NCBI RefSeq assembly: GCF_028640845.1
Contig: NC_080540.1
Location: 277,899,524-277,963,523, forward strand
From: Ahaetulla prasina
Taxonomy: Eukaryota > Chordata > Lepidosauria > Squamata > Colubridae
DNA length: 64,000 nt
Direction of reading: 5' to 3'
Under the pieces are notes generated by a model that had not been told where the DNA came from, did not search any database, and saw only the letters and a program-made list of their open reading frames with translations. The position numbers and the translations under genes were made by a program. The stretch's first letter is position 1, and each line of letters starts with the position of its first letter. Positions 1 to 13,387 of this stretch are shown here, piece after piece.

Positions 1-152
1 TTTAAAGTTGCCAAGGTTGCCAAAGCTGGCTGAGGAATTCTGGGAGTTGAAGTCCACAAGTTTTAAAGTTGCCAAGGTTGCCAAAGCTGGCTGAGGAATT
101 CTGGGTTGAAGTCCACAAGTCTTAAAGTTTCCAAGGTTGAAGACCCCATTCT
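1..152. mobile_element. Foldback MITE arms, tandem, cut by window start
   Basis: Two copies of CAAAGCTGGCTGAGGAATTC / GAAGTCCACAAG then GGTTGAAGACCCCATTCTAGA; the left arm lies outside. Confidence 0.8.
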
Positions 153-178
153 AGAATACTATCAAGTCTTAAGGCCTT

Positions 179-885
179 CTAGAACCCCAGGAGAGGGAAA
201 GCTGTATGAATCTCTGAGGCAATGGTATACCAGAAGGCAGGAGCCGCAGTGACAGAAAGCACACTTTCTCTCACAAGATGGTAATGTTTAATTGAGGGGG
301 AACCACAGTGTCTCTGAAGATAGGGAGAAATGATTGGAGACAGGAAGTCCCCAAGATTATTAGACCCTGTGTCACAAAGAGCTTTATAGGTGATGGCCAG
401 TACCTTGAATTGCATTCAGAAGCTAGTTAGCAGTCAATGCAGCTTGCAACACAACAGTGGTACGGGGCATGAAGTGCCCATTACAGTTTCCACCACTGTA
501 TTTTGGAACAGCTGTAGTTTCTGGATGGTCTTCCAAGTGCAGCCCTCTAAATGCATTGCAGTACAGTAGTCCAGTTCTGAGATCACCAGGGCATAATGAG
601 TGACTTCCTGTTTGAGGAAAGGGTGAAATTGGCAGACTAGATAAACCTATGCAAAGGGCCACCTGGCCGCAGTTGTCACCTACTCCTTAGGTGTCAGCCC
701 TCCAAGACTAAGGATGGAAATGTCCCTAACTCAGGGGACTCAATGAGTCACAGCTACTCAGTTATGTCAGGCTTGAGCTGAAGTCTGTTCTCTATCCAGT
801 TGTTTAGGTTAGTACATAACTGACTTCATCCATGCACCTTGGAGTTGAGATGTATAGTTGGGTGTCATCCATATACTGATGATAC
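179..885 (-). mobile_element. Old degenerate L2 LINE
   Basis: Minus strand shows FKVLAITYKALCDTGSNNLG at its 3' side and, toward 870, a YTDDT-like remnant; follows the same order as the 2026 copy but with many breaks. Confidence 0.6.
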
Positions 886-1954
886 TAAAGCCTTAACTTT
901 TAAATTTGGCTCTTAGTAAAACATCTAAGTACATTGTATTGTCACTGAGTTTTAATTTACACTCTGAAATTCCTAACTGAAATTTCTATTCAGCAGAAAT
1001 TGAGCAAAAAAGTAGAGATTACAATATATACATACCAGTTGTCTTTGAGCAATAGCAATCATCCTATCCTTTGTAGATGTAATATACCAAGATTTATTAG
1101 TTTATCTCAGATGTTTTGCATTTATAAAAGAGGATACAGATTGTATAGCAATCTGGGGTAATCCTGTTTTTCCTCCAGCAGTTTGGGGGAATGTACCTAT
1201 TACTTCATCCTCCCCACAACTCCTCTGCAATAGGTTGGGCTGGGAACTGGTCCAGAATCGCCAACTGGGCATCCGTGGCCAAGGATGAATTTGGGATTTT
1301 AGCCAATGTTCTGGTCTTGTGGTTGCTAATTGAATACCCATGAGAAACACACAAGACGACTGAATATTCTCTTGTATGGTTCCAGTAACATAAAACAAAG
1401 GCAGTGAGATAAAAATCAACCTCAACACAACATAGTGTATAATTAGCTTTCACCTGTGAGTGCTGGAACCATCCACAGAAGATTGTGAATTAGTGGTGAA
1501 GAACATAATCCACCAATTGCTGTATACTTGACAGAGCAAGTTGCCTTAGTTCTGGGATCCATGTATTGGCCAAGATAAACCTTGCATCACTAGACTGACT
1601 CATGGGTGGAACCAAGAATTTTTTGGCATCGTTGCAGTCAGCCTTTTGACAAATGCATAGCCATGCCTTCCTTGCTTGATATTAAATTTAATACACTTGC
1701 TAGCCCAGAACCCATCGGTGCATATTATTTTTTTAATTCTTATTAAACTTCAAACCAATGCTTGCTATTAAACTTCATACACTTTCCTAGCCTAGAACCA
1801 ATCAGTGCATATTATTCTATTTTTTAAAAAAAAAAAATTTTATTAAACATTTTTCAAAAAAAATATCTTTAAACAATAGTTTCTTTCGAAAAATTATAAT
1901 ATATATATATATATATATATAATTCTTAATATATATTATTGCATATTATTCTTT

Positions 1955-1973
1955 ATTATTATTGTTGTTGTTG

Positions 1974-2025
<52 letters not shown>
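1955..2025. repeat. (TTG)n/(TTA)n microsatellite
   Basis: Trinucleotide tail of the L2 element. Confidence 0.92.
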
Positions 2026-2026
<1 letters not shown>

Positions 2027-3100
2027 TAATTTTTATACCGCCCTTCTCCCGAAGGACTCAGGGCAGTTCACAGCCAGATAAAACCAACAATAAATAGATA
2101 CAATACAAATAAAAACATTAATAAAAAACTTATTAAATTTGGCCCCTAAATTAAAATACATAAAACTATAAAACCCCATTTAAAATTACAAATAATAATA
2201 CTAGTTCTATGCCAGTCCTGCGCGGAAGAATAAATATGTCTTCAGCTCGCGGCGGAAGGTCCGGAAGGTCAGGAAGTTGACGAAGTCCTGGGGGAAGCTT
2301 GTTCCAGAGGGTAGGGGCCCCCACAGAGAAGGCCCTCCCCCTGGGGGCCGCCAGCCGACATTGTTTGGCTGACAACACGCTGAGGAGGCCCTCCCTATGG
2401 GAGCGCATGGGTCGGTGGGAGGCAAATGGTGGCAGAAGGCGATCCCATAGATAGCCCAGTCCTAGGCCATGGAGCGCTTTAAAGGTGATAACCAACACCT
2501 TGAAGTGCACCTGGAAGACCACAGGCAGCCAGTGCAGCTTGTGCAGGATAGGTGTTACATGGGAGCCATGAGTGGCTCCCTCTATCACCCGCGCAGCCGC
2601 ATTCTGGACCAACTGAAGCCTCCGGGTGCTCTTCAAGGGGAGCCCCATGTAGAGAGCATTGCAGTAGTCCAGGCGAGAAGTGACGAGAGCATGAGTGACT
2701 GTGCATAGGGAATCCCGGTCTAGAAAGGGGCGCAACTGGCGGATCAGGCATACCTGATAGAAAGCTCTCCTGGAGAAGGTCGTCAGATGTTCTTCGAAGG
2801 ACAACCGCCCATCCAGGAGAACGCCCAAGTTGCGCACCCTCTTCATCGGGGCCAGTGACTCGCCCCCAACAGTCAGCTGCGGCTGCAGCTGGCTGTACCG
2901 GGATGCCGGCATCCACAGCCACTCCGTCTTGGAGGGGTTGAGCTTGAGCCTGTTTCTCCCCATCCAGACCCTCAGGGCCTCCAGACACCGGGACAGCACC
3001 GGGACTTCGACAGCTTCGTTGGGGTGGCCTGGGGTGGAAATGTACAGCTGAGTGTCATCAGCGTACAGCTGGTAACTCTCCCCAATCCCCAAGACCTTAA
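2026..3100 (-). mobile_element. L2 LINE 3' end, nearly intact C-terminal ORF
   Basis: Minus-strand reading of about 300 codons: [80 protein letters not shown]. This is the L2 reverse transcriptase from the YADD box to the C-terminus; 5'-truncated at 3100. Preceded by (TTA)n at 1955-2030. Confidence 0.93.
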
Positions 3101-3624
3101 TCCATGTTCTTTATGCTGTTTCCCCCCATTAATTTGCCATAACGGGGTTCTTGCTTGGTGCAAGCATCTTTAAAGGGAAAGGATCCCAAATCATGTGTCA
3201 GAATGCCATGGACTATAGCTTTTTCAGATGTTTTCCAGCTGTAGGGGGACAATCAACATTTATGTGACATGATGGCAAATATCATACTTTTTGTCTCTGA
3301 AAAACAGCTGGGAAGATTGACAAAACCTGGCAAAAAATGTTTCAACAAATTCAGTTTAAGTTTGAATATATTAACATTTTAGGAACTTAACAGTAGTAAG
3401 TTTTTCTTGTAATTGTTCAAGAAAGGATCAGAAAAAATGTATTGATCTATCTTGGATGTTATAGTAAACAAAGCAAACAAGGAATGTCACTTTAAATTCC
3501 AAGATAAGGAAGCGAGATTCCAGTTGTACAATATTGAAAAGTATTTTGTAAATATTTCCTGTTTGGAATTCAGTGTCAGAAAAGAAAGGTTTTTTTCCCC
3601 CCCCAAAGGATTTGTGCTTTAATT

Positions 3625-3751
3625 CAGGGGTCTCCAACCTTGGTCCCTTTAAGACTTGTGGACTTCAACTCCCAGAGTCCAGCCAGCAAAGAGAGGAACT
3701 CTGGGAGTTGAAGTCCACAAGTCTTAAAGGGACCAAGGTTGGAGACCCCTG
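3625..3751. mobile_element. Foldback hAT-type MITE with perfect CTTTAATT TSD
   Basis: CAGGGGTCTCCAACCTTGGT ... ACCAAGGTTGGAGACCCCTG, arms about 55 bp; CTTTAATT at 3617-3624 and 3752-3759. Confidence 0.94.
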
Positions 3752-3794
3752 CTTTAATTCATTTTTACCTATGCAGACTCTTACAATTAAGTCA

Positions 3795-4012
3795 GAGGTT
3801 TGCCTGAACCGGTAGCGGAAATCGCAGGTGGGCCTGCCCACCCATCCCGGCTCTATGCCATCCTATTTAGGCATGTTTTTTAGCTGTGCACATGCATGCA
3901 AGCCGCACGTCTGAGCAAAGTGCATGCACAGAAGTCCGTGCGCATCTGTGGACCACACACGTGCTCACATTTCAGAATCAGTAGGGAAGGTAAGTGAATA
4001 CCACTCCTGCCC
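3795..4012. mobile_element. 'ACCGGTA' MITE relative, degenerate
   Basis: CCTGAACCGGTAGCGGAAAT, CATGCATGCAAGCC runs, and GTGAATACCACTCCTGCCC. Confidence 0.4.
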
Positions 4013-4451
4013 TGGATGGCTAGACTTAGTAAACAGGAAAATATGAAGTTATAACGGGAGAATAATATCTATGCCCTACATTGGCACAGAAGAGTTCACC
4101 ATCCTGATCTGGTCAAGAATGAAGTGCCAGAATAAACTGTGACAGCACATGTCTTATTAGCATAGGGCTGTTTCACTGCAGACTTATTAATTATTATACA
4201 GGACCAGATTCTTCTACAATTCCTCCATCTAATATCAATTAGTAAAGCCTAGGTATACATTTATACATTTAAAAGACTTGTATAGCTGCCCATCTTATAG
4301 AACACAACTCCAGCCAACTACAAAACCAGATTCTTCTTGTGCCATATCCGTCATCAGACGTTGGTGATCATGTTGACAATCCTATTTTTATCAACAGCCC
4401 CACGAAAAAGTGCTGTTGAGTTTTGTTCAAACCAATCCCTTAGATTTTGAG

Positions 4452-4700
4452 CTACGGTGGCATAGTGGTTAGAGTCCAGTAGTGCAGGCTACTTCTGCTG
4501 ATCACCAGCTGCCAGCAGTTTGGCAGTTCAAATCTCACCAGGTTCAAAGTTGACTCAGCCTTCCATCCTTCCATCCTTCCAAGGTGGGTAAAATGAGGAC
4601 CCAGATGGTTGGGGGCAATAGGCTGACTCTGTAAACCGCTTAGAAAGGGCTGTAAAGCACTATGAAGCGGTATATAAGTCTAATTGCTCTTGCTGTTTTG
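4452..4700 (+). mobile_element. SINE (tRNA-like head, L2-type tail)
   Basis: ACGGTGGCATAGTGGTTAGA, CAGTTCAAATCTCACCAGG (B-box-like), GGTATATAAGTCTAATTGCT tail. Confidence 0.75.
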
Positions 4701-5202
4701 AAGCCATGATGATGTTCTTCTGCCTGGACCTCCACAATTGCCAGTCCATCATTTTACAGAATCCTTGGGGTCCACATGATGCTGAGAAAAGGGAGGTTGA
4801 TTATTTCTTAGATTTATATGCTGCCCAGAATTGTACAACAGTGAGATCAGCAACATATAAATTTAATAAATAAATATCACCTTTCTCAGCACCTTGAGGA
4901 AAAGCCAACCCTCTGAAGCCAGTCGGGAAAGATACCATGGTCAATGGAATCAAAAACTGTTGAGATTCTCACATCATCTCTGTTTCAAACCTTTCAAGAT
5001 GACCAATGCTGTCTGTATACACTCTGAACCCAGTCTGAAAATGATCCAGACAATAAACTTTCGTATGATTTGATGTGATTTGTAATATGATTTGATGATA
5101 TTATACAATATGATTATATTATACAGTGTGTCTTAGATTTATTCCTAAGACATTCCAAAATAAAACAAGCAATTAAAAGCAACACAGAATAGTGCTCTAG
5201 AG

Positions 5203-5314
5203 CAGGGGTCTCCAACCTTGGCAACTTTAAGACTTGTGGACTTCAACTCCCAGAATTCCTCAGCCAGGAGTTGAAGTCCACAAGTCTTAAAGTTGCCACG
5301 GTTGGAAACCCCTG
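5203..5314. mobile_element. Foldback hAT-type MITE with perfect CTCTAGAG TSD
   Basis: CAGGGGTCTCCAACC ... GGTTGGAAACCCCTG; CTCTAGAG at 5195-5202 and 5315-5322. Confidence 0.93.
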
Positions 5315-7069
5315 CTCTAGAGTGATGGCCCTCAATCTTTCTGGTCTCAGGGATTAGTTTTTTTCGGGGGGTGGGGGGGTGGGGGGGGATTAACCAGGCA
5401 CAATCTCAGATCATGATGTGGACCCCTGCTCTAAAGCGAAGTTAGGAGTTCAAACAAGTTTGGTTTGAATCCTGGTTCTGCTTGTTAAGGGTTAGGGTTA
5501 TAGACAAACCTCCTCAACCTCATTCTCCTTGTGTGCTATGAAGATGTGGAGAAGAGTAATTGATAATATTACTGTTATGGTAATTGACATATTTAGTGGA
5601 TATGCTGTTTTTGAACACTAGAAATGCTGAAATGTAAAATCAATATTGAACTTCAATGTAGAAATTTGAATGAGAATGTCATCCCCTAAGAACAAGCTTA
5701 ATGTTCATATGCTTAGGATCTGTTTATGATCATTGATAGGAAAGGAATACAATTCCATTCTTTGAATTAAGTATATTTGCTGATGACTGAAGTGCTATGT
5801 AGTAAAATGTGCTGTATAAGCCAAAATGCCTTAGTTTTTGAGACAGGATGTTGTAATTCATTTCACAACTTCCCCTTTGAAGTATATAACAATTCATGAA
5901 TTATCCTCTTCTTGACTTACCCTTGACTCAAGGATATCACCATTCTTGGTGGTATGAATACAATAGATATACAAGTTTAGCAAATTCTTGGCATAATTTC
6001 CCAATACAGTGCTGTATTACTCATTCTGTTTCAGTGGAATGCATTCAGTTATAGTATCCATCCATGTGCATGGCTGAGCAAAGGAGGGAAAACTCCTATT
6101 TGTTGCTAAGTAAATGTATTCCTTCCTGGCTATTTCTAAATAATAAAAATCCAAATAAAGGAGTTGTCTATTCTCCAAGGAAGAAGATGAATTTTCCTGT
6201 GTGTGAAAATTTCACTGTGTGTGAATTTCACTGATGAGAATAAGGTGGCTGAATTTACACAATGGGCCTTGTCTTGGTTACTGAATTAATTCACCTTGCC
6301 TGGGTTGTTGTAGTGTATTGAACAGCACCCTGATCAAATTACAAAATAGGCAGTCAGATTTTAACAATGTATTAGCTATATTTTTGAACTGTTTGATTTC
6401 AAGTGATTTAAAAATAAAGACCAATGGGAAGGAGCCAAAATCTGAAGGTTGCACACCAATCGTTAGCAATAGATAGAATAAGCTAGTTTTCCTAATTAAA
6501 GTGAGGTTTTTCTTGGATGCTGACTTCTAAATTTGTCTGCATCTTTGTCTGTGAATAGAAGATGGCATTCCTATTCTATACATTGGTATAGAACGTATCA
6601 GTTAGATTGAATTTCTTAAGAAATGGAGATTAGATGCAGGATAGTGTTTGATTGGATAAAGGACACCTTTTTTTTAGAATATATTTAGAGCTATTAATAT
6701 AACTGAATGCAAATTGCTGGGTTAAATGTTGGTATTTGGGGGGGGGTGTTTCTTGCTTTTAAATGTTAATGTTTATCAAGGTAATTTTCAACTTACAGCT
6801 GGTCATTTAAGGACTGTTTGCAGTCGTCACACTTGTAGAACAGATGCTTTGTAGCCTGTAAAGCACTTGTAGGCATTTGTAGGCGCTGCCCTCCAGCTCA
6901 CTTAACTATATTTCTCAGCAGAGTCTTTCAGAATGCTGGTTTCACTAGCATTTTCTCCCCCAGAGAGGAGAAGGATGTTAACAAAGGAGATAGATTCCAA
7001 AAGATAAAATACTGAAGGCTCCTGAAAGGCTCCAAGTCTCAGTATTCTGAAATGTATGCAGCTGCATAA

Positions 7070-7245
7070 AGACGGTACTGGGTTCCACTTACCTTCGCTA
7101 CCGGTTCAAAACTGTGAGCATGCACGTGCGCATGCACAGAGTGTCCATGATGATGTCTGGGTGGGGGTGGGGGCAGAGCTGCCACCACCACTACCAGTTC
7201 GCCCGAACTGGGGTGAACCTGTAGAAACCCACCACTGCTTAAGGA
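7070..7245. mobile_element. 'ACCGGTA' MITE fragment
   Basis: GTTCCACTTACCTTCGCTAC, CCGGTTCAAAACTG and CAGTTCGCCCGAACTGGGG, ending GAAACCCACCACTGC. Confidence 0.5.
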
Positions 7246-7398
7246 CCATAATGGGGAGCTCAGATTGCGATTGTGAAGCAAAGCAGTCATATTGGATTTC
7301 TTTCTTAATGCTACAGTGTTTTAGGGCCAAAATTCTGGCTTCAATTGTAGTTCTCAGCCAAGGACTACATATATATATCGTATTCTTTTTCTCAAGGT

Positions 7399-7399
<1 letters not shown>

Positions 7400-7453
<54 letters not shown>
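7400..7453. repeat. (CA)n microsatellite
   Basis: About 26 CA units. Confidence 0.97.
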
Positions 7454-7454
<1 letters not shown>

Positions 7455-7711
7455 ATAGTATTCACTTCTTCAGATTTAATCCATAACCACAACTCTTTAG
7501 GCTGGCCTAAAAGTGTAGCCAGATGTCACACCATGAGGTTCCATGTCTCAGAGTGGACTAGAATCTGGATCTCCCAGTTCAGCATCTTAACTTTAGCTCG
7601 CTGACTTTAGAAGAGTATTTTAATAACTAAATCTTACCATGCAGTTTGCCATTGGAAAGCCATTGCTGTAATCAAAAGGACTCTGGGTGTCTAAAACAAG
7701 TGGTTCTAGAC

Positions 7712-7992
7712 CAGGGGTGTCAAACTGGATTTCTTCGAGGGCCGGATCAGCATTGTAGTTGTAGTTCTCCTCTGCAGGTGGGCTGGGGGGAGTGGGTGGA
7801 GACAGGATAGATGGTTTCCTGCAACACCCTGCAAGCTGAAAATGGGGTGATGCATAGCCCCCCCGAGTCCCGTTTTCCCTAGCAGAGGCACCATGGGCTG
7901 GTCCTTTGCTATTTCCAGGCCAGCCCCGTGGGCCAGATTTAAGCACCTCACAGGCCGGATCCCTCTGTGGGTCTTGAGTTTGACACTCCTTG
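7712..7992. mobile_element. hAT-type MITE (GGTGTCAAACT family)
   Basis: CAGGGGTGTCAAACTGGATT ... GAGTTTGACACTCCTTG; flanks TTCTAGAC / TTCTGACC. Confidence 0.8.
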
Positions 7993-7999
7993 TTCTGAC

Positions 8000-8470
8000 C
8001 CAGCTCCCCAAACATGACAAACCTTGAAGTTAACTCAATTCCTTTATTAGGAGCGCCAGCAGCCCCAGCAAAAAGTTTCTCTCTCACTGCAGCCTAATAA
8101 GTCTGGCCAGCCGGAAGATGAATAGTTGCCTGCCACATCTATTCATCTCCTCCTTTTATCCGCAGAACTGAGGTTGGGGCTTCGCTAACAGTGGTGGCTC
8201 TTCCTTCCCAAGGATCGGTCCACGAATTTCCACTGCTCTCCTCTTCTCTGCCTTCTGTGCATCTGCATGTCAGGCACTGGACCCAGCTGTTCCTCCTCTT
8301 CCTCATCAGCCACCTCCAGACCTGGGGGCTGTTGTCTCTCCATCTGAGGGCTGAAAGATGGCCCAGACTACGCTTCTGTCTCTCTCTCTCTGCCAGCTCC
8401 CCTTCGGAGCTCTCAGGTTGCCTTGTTGCTGACCCTGACTCCCACACCACCACCACCTCTGTTCTAGATC
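8000..8470 (-). mobile_element. LTR-like fragment, cut by a MITE
   Basis: On the minus strand TGGTGGTGGTGTGGGAGTCA, purine-rich U3, TATA-like GGATAAAAGG (8155-8164) and AATAAAGG (8038-8045): same architecture as the solo LTR at 27851. A MITE borders its 3' side. Confidence 0.5.
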
Positions 8471-8756
8471 AAAGGTCACCCATTTCAATCTGGGAAGAAA
8501 TTCCCTTTCTGTACATAGGAAGAAAATGGGAAATGATCAGAACAATCTCCCCACCTCCACAAACACTATCGTTATATGCTTAAAAACCATGTAAAATACA
8601 AAAGGGTACATACCTTCTTAAATTCCAAAAAGCAAAGCTATCTTCCACAAGCTATGTAAATTCTTAGCAAGATGCAGGAAGAGGATAAGTACTCTTGAGA
8701 CTTCCCATATATCTGCCTGTGAAATGTAGACTATTAATCTTGAGTTCTTGCTAGAC

Positions 8757-8872
8757 CAGTGTTTCTCAACCTCAGCAACTTTAAGATGTGTGGACTTCAA
8801 CACCCATGCTGCCTGGGGAATTCTGAGAGTTGAAATCCACACATCTTGAGTTAGTAAGGTTGAGAAACACTG
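8757..8872. mobile_element. Foldback MITE (TTTCTCAACC family)
   Basis: CAGTGTTTCTCAACCTCAGC ... AAGGTTGAGAAACACTG with long imperfect arms. Confidence 0.85.
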
Positions 8873-9404
8873 TGTGAGGCCATGGAGAGATCAACATAAG
8901 ACATTTACTGTTCGCTGCCTGGCTACATTTTAATAGACCTCAAGATAGTAAATACTCAGAACAATACCCAGAAAGATGAAAATAAACAGTACACCTGTAT
9001 AAGAGATCCATGAAGTTGTGGGCTAATTAAGATGTATATGTTTTTGTAGCCTGAGGTTAATGCCTAGGTCCGGCAATCTTGGGCCTCGATACAATTGGCA
9101 GCCTGGTTAGCAATTTTTCTCATGATACCTGATCTTATTACGTAAGTTACTTTCAATAGCTGCCTGTCAAACTCTCATCAACTTTCTCTAATTTGTGAAT
9201 GTGAAATGAGCGTGAGAAGTTAAGGTGAATTCCTGCTCTTCCTGTGATCAGTGGGGCGGTTCAGGTCCACAAAGGGAAATTAAATGAAAGGGCCTTGACA
9301 GTGAAATGGTTGCCCTTTTGGCAGGACTCTACACCCCTAATCAATTATGATTTCAGCATAGGCCAGCTTAAAAGACACCTCTTTCTTCTTGAATGAAAGG
9401 TGAA

Positions 9405-9729
9405 TACGGGTAGTCCTTTCTTAGAGACTGCCTCATTTAGTGACCGTTCAAAGTTATGGTGGTGCTAAAAATCAACTTAGTGACCAGTCCTTACATTTTT
9501 TAACCTTCACAGAATATCCCCTGCTCTTAGATTTACTTATTTGCTCCATTTCAATATGACCTAAAAGAGAAAGAACCCAGTTCAGTTGAAGAAAGTAATA
9601 AGAAGAAAAGTAAAACTGAAGTAAAATCGTAAGCCCTATCGCTGTCATGGGAGTTTCACCTAGCAACCACTTCATTTAAGAACCAAGTTGCTGGTCCCAA
9701 CTGTAGACACTAAATGAGGACTACCCGTA
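9405..9729. mobile_element. DNA transposon with TACGGGTAGTCC ends
   Basis: Perfect 12-bp inverted tips TACGGGTAGTCC / GGACTACCCGTA with TA at each end; no ORF. Confidence 0.75.
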
Positions 9730-9814
9730 CTGCTTCCGAGATGACCACTTGTAATCCTGAAGAATTTCCTTCAGATAATATTTCCATTTTTCCATTTGAA
9801 CCGAGGTACCAAGA

Positions 9815-10155
9815 TTTGGCTCAGTGGCTAAGACGCTGAGCTTGTCAATCAGAAGATCAGCAGTTCAGCGGTTCGAATCCCTAGTGTTGCATAACAGAGT
9901 GAACTTCCGTTACTTGTCCCAGGTTCTGCCAACCTAGCAATTTGAAAGCATGTAAAAAATTCAAGTAGAAAAATAGGGACCACTTTGGTGAGAAGGTAGC
10001 AGGACTCCGTGCACCTTTGCCATGTATCCACAAGACCGCGGAGATGTTTTTGGACAGCACTGACTCTTCAGCTTAGAAACGGAGATGAGCATCGTCCTTA
10101 GAGCCAGAAATGACTAGCACGCATGAGTGGGGGAACCTTTACCTTTACCTTTTTA
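9815..10155 (+). mobile_element. tRNA-derived SINE with BovB-type tail
   Basis: TTTGGCTCAGTGGCTAAGAC, GGTTCGAATCCCTAG, ends GGGGGAACCTTTACCTTTACC. Confidence 0.85.
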
Positions 10156-11249
10156 CGAAGATTTTTTAAATGTAACCAGGTTTCTACATTAGAGTAACTC
10201 CCAGCTTATTTATCTACAGTTTTTTGAATAAACTCTATACCGAGATATAAATTGTGGTTTACACAAAACCACAATGACTGGGGTCATGCAGCTTTGTAAG
10301 CCACAGCCAAATTACAGTATGGCTTTAGCTGTACATTGTCAGAGCCATAATCTTTCAATGTTCTTCAACTTTTGCTAATGTTCAGCAGTGAGAAGCATTC
10401 ATATCTTTGCATCTACAACGGTCAAAAAAGAGTTTGAAAACATACGCTGTATTTCTGTCCCTGATCCTGTCGGCACATTTTGTAGCATGAATGTAATTCT
10501 GAAAATAGAACTTGACTTGCCGGTCACAGAGTGATCCAGCTATTCAGTCACATCCAACTTTCACACTTCCTTCTCTTGCGCTTCTTTGGAGTTCTATCAA
10601 GCAGTGAAAAGCAGGACCAACACAAGGCACAAAGCTGAACAGGGCTTGGGTGGAGATTTATGTGATCTGCGTCATAGTAGGTCAAGGCTGGCAGGCAGCT
10701 TGGACTATGGCTTGCCATTTATAAATGTCATGCTACTTTGGCTCTACACAAGCTTTGTCATGAGTGATGGAGAGTTCTGTAATTTTCTCTTTTTGACAGA
10801 TGTTCCCCTCTATTACTTGGATACATATTTTCTAAATGCAAAAACCACTGTACTATGACAATGCATTGCTTCTTCAAACTGGGTGAAAAGTAGGGGAACT
10901 CACTGTAATTTAAATGTGAAGTACTCTGTTTTGAGGACAGAAGGTAGAGAAGTAAATTTACCTGTCAAAATGCCACATCAACTTGGAATTTTTTTTTTTC
11001 AGGGAATAGATAGGATGTTGATAGGAGAATTATTTTTCAATACTTCAGTACTTCCTGGCCTTTTGATATCATCAGCACATGATTAAAAGCCTTGCAGTTC
11101 CCATGACATCCAGAAGGAGGTCTCCAAGATTGATTGATTGATTGATTAAATCACATTTCTACCCCTGGTAATCAAAGAACATGTGGCTGCTTACAGTATC
11201 TTGTTTTCCCCAAAATAAGACATTCCCTGATAATAAGCCCAATCAGCAG

Positions 11250-11880
11250 GGGTGAAATGGTACCAATTCGGGCCGGTTCCCCCGAACCAGTAGTAAAAAA
11301 CGCTACAGGTTCACTGAACCAATAGTAAAAAAATGTAAAAAAAAAAGTTCCAACAATCAGCTGAGCGACACGTGATCGTCGGAACTTTTTTTTTTACTTT
11401 TTAAGCATTTATATTACTACTGCTTCAGGCGAATAGTAGTAAAAATGCTTTTAAAAAGTAAAAAAAGGCTTGGACGATCACGCAGCATGGCTGTGATTGT
11501 CCGAGCCCTTTTTTTTTTACTTTTTTAAAGCTTTTTTTTTTACTACCTATTTGCCCGAACAGCTGTGTCGCACAATTGTTGAAACTTTTTTTTTTTACTT
11601 TTTTAAAGCATTTTTTACTACCTATTCACTTGAACCGGTAATAAAAAATGTTTTTAAAAAGTTTTTAAAAAGGTTCCCAAGATCACGCACCACAGCTGTT
11701 TCCCCACCCCTCGCTATTGTACTTACCTTCCCAAGCCTCCTTTTGGTGTGCGCAGCGCATGTTTGGTGTGAACTATCCATGGGCGCATGCAAAGCTTACT
11801 TGGTGCGCAGCCCACATGCGCGGCCCACATGCGCGGTAACAAACCAGTTCAGATTTCACCACTGCCAATCAGGCTTTTGA
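11250..11880. mobile_element. 'ACCGGTA'-type repeat with expanded AT-rich core
   Basis: GGGTGAAATGGTACCAATTC ... CAGATTTCACCACTGCC. The core has repeated TTTTTACTTTTTTAAAGC / ACTACCTATT units (four or so), giving low-complexity Phe/Lys ORFs. Confidence 0.5.
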
Positions 11881-12604
11881 GAACATGGCAATAAAGCCAA
11901 GCGCTTATTTAAAAAAAAATATAAGACAGGATCTTATTTTTGGGTAAACATGGTACATATAAATTAAAACAGCCACGTGAGATTAAAATTCATCTAAATC
12001 ATAATAATCTCCATCAATAACCACATTAAAAATGCCAAGACACAAAAAGCAACAAGAAAAAAAAATGGAATCAGGGAAAACGTAAGAAAGGTTTCCCTAA
12101 AGCAATTCAGTTTGCAACTTTCCCTGAATGTATGTGGAAAAGTGGGAGAAGAAAATGAACATAATTCCTTTTGACTTGACAAAGTTAGGTACATATCCCA
12201 GCAGCCACCGGGTCTCCAGAATTGGCAAGGTAGGTTCTCCTAATAGTTAAAAAGAATAAGATCAAAATCAGTGAGTAAAAGCTTTTCCAGAGGACCTGCA
12301 TTGGAAACCTGGCACCTGAAAATATTTGGCTGTTTTTCCTTCCCTCAGGGGTGAAAAGTTGTTTTCCATTGCTGGGGGTTTTTTTTCTGTCAGGGTTCCC
12401 TGGAAGTAAGAATCCACATAATAACAACATTTAGGTAGAGCAGTATATGTTTTCTTCAAGGGACAATTATGGTTGGGTTTTCATTTGTTGATTGTTTTTT
12501 TTGTTTTTAGGATGGTAGATAATAAAATTGAAGAAAAATGCCTTTATCCTCTGATAATGTCCATAGGTAGGTTTGTCTATTAGTAGTAGATTAGTATATA
12601 CTAA

Positions 12605-12835
12605 TCAGCGATGGGTTTCACATTACTACCAGTTCACTGTGCGCATGCTCGCTTTGTCCACACGTGCACCTGGTTCACGTATGCGCCTGTCTTCCACACA
12701 TGCATTTTGCTCACGCGTGTGCCTTCCGTGCATGTACCCAGCCTCAAAAATGTGCCTAAATAGGATGGCATAGAGTCATGATTTCTACAACCAGTTCAGG
12801 CGAATCAGTCTATACCGGCTGAATACAATCTCTGA
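12605..12835. mobile_element. 'ACCGGTA' MITE relative
   Basis: GCGATGGGTTTCACATTACT, alternating CACGTGCACC/CATGCG runs, and the TACCGGCTGAAT end. Confidence 0.45.
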
Positions 12836-13387
12836 TACTAATCATGAAAAGGGTCCATTCTCTCACCTTTGGGATTATAAAAGATCTAAAGAGCTCTTCA
12901 AGTAATTCCACAGCAACGTTCCCAAGTTGGTACTCAGGTTAGGAATTCTGGAAACTGTAATCCAATACATTTGAAGGACATAAGTTGACATATGCAAAAT
13001 GTTTTGAGTTTGAAACATTCTAACCTGAAACAGAAGCTGAAATGGTTTTTCTAAGACTAGAGCAGAGTGTTTTGACCTTGAAATGTTTTGTACACCTCTA
13101 GGCATTAGGTCACTTGCTATTCAATAACTTCCATGCTTTTATTTTTTTTTAAAGTTGTCCTGATGTGCTAGAAAGTTTGAACATAAAGTCCTGGTATTGA
13201 TTTGGAACTTCTGAGGCATCTGTTATAAGAAGCTTCAAGAGCTATCTCTTTCTGGAACTACCATTTCTTCATAGGGAATAGTTGGCTTGCAAAGTTATGT
13301 TTCCCCAAGTATTGAAGTTGTTCACAATCCATCTTTATGTCCATTCAGCTGCAACTTGCATCATACCTAGCTGCGTACCTGCCATGA

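Noticed and set aside
2166..3092. 308-codon ORF as a host gene
   Set aside because: Matches L2 reverse transcriptase with an L2 3' tail; repeated at 30310 and 39090.
8191..8583. 130-codon ORF
   Set aside because: Opposite strand of an LTR-like fragment with low-complexity CT-rich sequence.
9815..10155. tRNA gene (A and B boxes)
   Set aside because: Same box pair appears in at least six dispersed copies with BovB-like tails and TSDs: a SINE.
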